Below are positions 60,149 to 64,000 of a stretch of 64,000 bases of DNA, piece after piece. This stretch comes from Hevea brasiliensis (lineage: Eukaryota; Streptophyta; Magnoliopsida; Malpighiales; Euphorbiaceae): contig NC_079510.1 of NCBI RefSeq assembly GCF_030052815.1, forward strand, positions 7,639,375 through 7,703,374. Direction: 5' to 3'. The notes under the pieces are model-generated. The model had not been told where the DNA came from. It saw only the letters and a program-made list of their open reading frames with translations, and made no database searches. A program made the position numbers and the translations under genes. The stretch's first letter is position 1. Each line of letters opens with the position of its first letter.

Positions 60149-60197
60149 ATAGAGCATAGTTATGTTCCTCTCTTGAGAGACAGAAGATAACCCCCCC

Positions 60198-60601
60198 AGG
60201 GTTCAGTTTGGTTTTATTTTTGGTTATTAACTCCAAAAAATTTTTGTTATCAGTTCGGTTAGCTTCAATTTGGTAACCAAAATAATTGAATTTATATTAA
60301 TTAATATATTAATTATATTTTGATTAATAATAAATCATATTTATTATTTTTATAAATAAAAATCGATAAAAATGTATTTTTATTAATAGATTATCAATTA
60401 ATTAATAATATAAAATATATATTATATTTTTTTTGTTAATTCAGTTATAACTGATGACCAATAAAATATTTTCGATTTTGGTTAGGTTTGGTTTTCTCTC
60501 AATTTCAGTTTGGTTTGGTTAATATAAATAGAGTTGCTTAAAATTCCTGTTAGCTCAAAACTCGGTTCAGTTTGATTTAGTTAACTGAATGCTCACCCCC
60601 T
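60198..60601. mobile_element. Possible degenerate MITE related to the previous one
   Basis: Starts 'cagggttcagtttggttt' and ends 'aactgaatgctcaccccctat', with 'cggttcagtttg' wording inverted between the ends. The right end resembles the hAT TIR (inverted: TAGGGGGTGAGCA). The left end is eroded and no 8-bp duplication is found. Confidence 0.45.
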
Positions 60602-63600
60602 ATGTTTAGAGAGTGAATGTCTTTGATACCCCAATAAAGGTGAGAGTTACAAGGTAAAAGTAGAAGATGATGACAGGTTATGATAAAAGTAAAGCTGTAA
60701 AGCCTATTAAAAGGCTTTATTACCTTAGGATAGAGGTTCTAAAAGGGGCAATTGTTCTAACAAATGTGCAATCTTGGCACCTAGTGAGGGGTTTTGGTAC
60801 CCTATGATGAATACTATAAAGATAGATATCCTTATAGATATAGAGCCTTATAGCTTAATGAAGAGCTTTAGACACTTAGTACCCTAAATGCTGACTATAG
60901 GGGATAGCGATAGACAAAAGAATTATTATAATACCCCTCCATTAAATGGTAAAGGGGATAGCCAACAACCTAAGTAGAGAGGAAGGGACAACAAGTGAAG
61001 AATGTATGAATGTTCTTCCTTGAGTTCTTTCTCAGCTTCTTGTTGTATAAGATGAGAGTACTCATTTAGCTAAGGAAAGGACAATGGTGATAATACAATG
61101 GTGATCGGTCCTTAACCACCAAAAGACAAGAGGAGTGTAAAAATGGAGTTATAATAATTAAAACTCAAGTTTAGCAAGACGAAGGGTATAAACACTAGAG
61201 GTGGTGCAAGTTAAAGCTGTCTAAGGATCAATAATAAGTATGTGTGTGATGTGCAAGACCTGACAGAGACCATGAAAAGGGTGCAGTCACTTAGTGTGAC
61301 TATCAAATTGGGAAAAGCACAAAGTTAATGAGAGAAGTAACTTGAGCATAGCTTTGAGCAAGGTGAACAAAGTAAACTGAAAGAAGAGGTAGAAAGCCCA
61401 GGATAGGTGAAATTAGAAAAGCTATGTAGCAGATATTCTAGGTAGTTAAACACACACCACAAGGCATTATGCTAGTGGTGTAGAGATGCTAACCTCTTAA
61501 AAGCAGGAGAGACAGCTTCAAGTGCAAAACTTGAGGGTTTAAAATGTAAATGCAATGCTAAATAAAGATACTGGTTTAATTCAAGGCTCAAGAGAATAAG
61601 CTTAAGGTCAAGTATAACTATTCCCTACTCTCATAAAGGGGTTGGTGACAAGGTGACTAGGTTTTACAAGCCTATTAATAGAGAGAGGATACCATGCATG
61701 ACATGCAACTGAAGAAACAATAGTAGGAGTGTGCACACTAGTGTCCTTCATTGCCATGTAAAACAGTAAGATAAAGGCTAATAAGTAGTGAATGGGAAGG
61801 AAAAGTCAACCCAAAAAACTTAGACAAAGTGTGATAAGGGAGAAAATGGACAAATAAAAGCACAGAAGTTTCAAGTAAGACCATAACAATGGTGATGGTC
61901 GAGGGACCTCTAAGGTAGTAAGATAGCAAAAGTGGAGGACAAAATAAGCTAAAAAACTAATAAAAGAAAGGATGGGGTGGTAATTCTAAATCACTAAAAT
62001 GTCTAAAGGCCTAAGCAATGGCCTAGGAAATGCTTGCAACTAGCTTCGACAGTCCTCAAAAAGAGGAATGTGTTTTAAAACCTAGCAAGAAGCAAGAATG
62101 TAAGGGGTCAATATACATATGTTCAGTGGCCAAACCACATAAACATTGGCTTGAATAGTCATGTAAATAGTTACATGAATAGTGCATGGCATCTTCAGCA
62201 ATCAAAAAATTGATCTTCAGCCACCGAAAGTGGTTTTAGTTGCACTACAAATTTTTCTTTTGCAACTATGCTCCACCTTTCAATGACACCCCTCATTGAA
62301 TCGAAGGTTATGAGTATTAGATCCCACTCAATGCTCTAAATGTGGGAATGTCAAACACTCTAACTAAGTCAAAAGTGGCTTTGATGGGGGGCGGGGGGAA
62401 GAAAGATTAGGAAGTAGCAAGGGCTATTTTAAGATAACTATTAAGGCTTGCAACCCCTCTAAACTATAGAGTGGTAAAGAACAGCCTTTCAATATATTGT
62501 CAAGACTAACTAAAAGAAAGATGCTGGAATAAGAAACCGCAAAGTTGGAAACCTAAGAAAAGCGGAACTAGCAGTCAAGTTAAAAACAAGGGAGTAGAAA
62601 TATGATTTGAAGTGACAATGGTGGGATGAGCATCTCACTAAATAAGAGATAAGGAAGTGAAGAAGCAAGTTAGAATCAAATAAGAGTAATGTAATTAAGA
62701 ATACTATTGGTATTGTAAGTCTAATACTAGAGAGAGATATTAAAAAGAAGGAAGTGGAATAAGCTGGGGAGAAATTCATAGTAACAAAAATTTAAGAAGG
62801 AAATCAAGCAATATTCAAAGTTGATGCTAATGGGATAAATGTCCCTGAGAAAAAAAAAAGTTGAAAAAATAGTATGATGAGTAAGAAAGTATAAGCAGTA
62901 AAAGAAGTAAGAGAAATAAGAATAGATGAAACCCAAAGGATGGAAGAAAAGAAAGAGCATGCAGAAAGCACTGACTATGGATGGTACATCACAGAATTTC
63001 GAGGGTCAAGTAAATGACTATAAGGTAGCAATAAGCACCTCTACTAGATGAAGTAACCATTCATGGAAGTCAATACTACCTTTGATAATTTTGTGATGAA
63101 TAAAGGAAATGATACATACAACCCTAGAACACCTTAATAGGCTCACTTAGCAATTCGGTTAGCTTATTTTATGTCCTCAGTGTTTCTACCATCACAGATC
63201 AACCAATTGGCTCCATGAGTACCTAAAGTACTATAAAAGGTACAAGTACAGTGGACATGGGGTGATAAACTAAAAGATGGGGTAAGAAACTTGATGGTGA
63301 TATAAGAAGTTAACAACATCATAATATTGAGAAGATAAAGGTATGATGAACTTAGAGAGAGTCTTGCTAGGGCTTCAATGGCCCTAGCAGATCAAAAGTG
63401 ATCTCAAATAACTGCTATATTAATAGTTACCTAAAAGGGCACCTTATGAGACATTGTAAGGTAGGGAATGCAAAACTTGTCCCAATGAAGCAGAGTTGGA
63501 AAGGATGAGAAGACAAGACTTAAATTTCAGGAGAAGTTGCATCAGAGTAGCATAGCGGAAGTATAGTAGGTCCATAACCCATTTGGCCCATGAATTGAAA

Positions 63601-64000
63601 CCAAATGAAGGTTAGTGGTTACCTAGAAGGGGTAATGAAGATTAGTGGACCAACAATGATCTCATGTAAGATGCCTGTGACAATAGTCACTTCAAAGAGC
63701 ATCTCATAAGACATTGTATGACAAGAGGTGTAAGCCATTTCTCTATAGAATAGAGAATGATGAAGCAAAGGAATAAGGACTAGGAATTTGAAGGAGTCAT
63801 ATTAGAGTGCAATGGAAACATAGTGGACCCCTACAATGGTAGAAAAGGTATTGAACATCCAAAGGTAATAATTCCATTATGAAATGAGGAATAACAGTAA
63901 GAATATTATAACAAAATTAGACAGCAGTGAAGTGATTTTGTTAATTTATTCTCTTCTCATTCTTTCTCCCTTTCTATTTTATTTTGTTTTGTTTGCTTTA
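60602..64000 (+). other. F internal region, non-coding, A/G-rich sense strand
   Basis: This stretch has many stops on the plus strand and no frame with a retroviral domain; the few frames of 60-90 codons are on the minus strand and are hydrophobic by-products of the purine bias. Near the end a segment repeats with a 260-bp period (the anchor acattgta at 63451 and 63711). An inverted repeat GCTAGGGC-ttcaatg-GCCCTAGC lies at 63366-63388. The element continues past the window. Confidence 0.6.

Larger units (their letters stand above)
24243..64000 (+). mobile_element. LTR element 'F' (non-autonomous type), 3' end outside window
   Basis: F is the outermost layer of the nest. Its 5' LTR is in three pieces (24243-24878, 46382-47822, 52440-52569), followed by a PBS-like site (52574-52585) and an internal region that runs to the window end. 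Inserted in it are element B, solo LTR G, an L1 solo LTR and two or three smaller repeats. No gag or pol is recognisable in its own internal sequence. The left edge is approximate. Confidence 0.6.

Noticed and set aside
62510..62960. Hydrophobic minus-strand frames that look like membrane proteins
   Set aside because: The A/G-rich plus strand forces Phe/Leu/Ser/Tyr-rich minus-strand frames; there is no start context or homology, and neighbouring sequence shows the same bias.

Overview
The window is AT-rich plant nuclear DNA, almost certainly from a dicot, with no recognisable host gene, tRNA or rRNA. Essentially all of it is retrotransposon sequence nested in retrotransposon sequence. The evidence is Tat/Ogre-type Ty3 gag-pol, a Copia element primed by tRNA-Met, chromovirus-like LTRs ending TGTAAC...GTTACA or TGTCAC...GTTACA, and hAT miniature elements. 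I cannot name the species from sequence alone.

Left third (1-20 kb). A decayed Tat/Ogre-like Ty3 element lies on the minus strand: integrase fragment cut by the window edge, archaeal-type RNase H, RT-RNase H, protease, gag, and a DUF7745-like ORF1. A 4.85-kb solo LTR with a perfect 5-bp target duplication (TSD) sits inside ORF1. The Tat 5' LTR (14379-17012) has a primer-binding site on its left and a polypyrimidine stretch (the minus-strand PPT) on its right. It therefore looks like one LTR shared by two elements (internal-LTR-internal). The right-hand fragment carries a plus-strand, antisense ORF of the 'putative gypsy type transposon' class, with its own TATA box and palindrome.

Middle (20-24.2 kb). 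About 2.4 tandem copies of an AT-rich unit of roughly 0.95 kb are followed by a 1.1-kb hAT-like element.

Right part (24.2-64 kb). This is a deep nest. A plus-strand LTR element (here 'F') starts near 24243 and runs off the window. Its 5' LTR is split into three pieces by element 'B' (24879-46381, minus strand, TSD GTTAG) and by solo LTR 'G' (47823-52439). B holds two solo LTRs (25038-27677, TSD ATATC; 36574-39325, TSD ACCAT), a truncated element (28042-~31510) and a young Copia element (40551-45124, TSD ATTAA). G holds a Tat-type LTR (48886-51614). F's internal region holds another solo LTR (53419-57143, TSD ACAAT), a 0.55-kb hAT MITE with an 8-bp TSD, and unclassified repeats. The internal regions of B and F have no recognisable gag or pol and are purine-rich on the sense strand, like large non-autonomous (LARD-type) elements.

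The only long open frames with recognisable products are the Copia RT-RNase H (43815-44885) and the coiled-coil half of the antisense ORF (19018-19956). The most interesting signals are structural: hairpins whose stems covary between diverged LTR families (just upstream of the PPT, and near the 3' part of the LTRs), the shared-LTR Tat arrangement with its antisense ORF and promoter, and an 18-bp motif kept identical between two otherwise diverged Tat LTRs.
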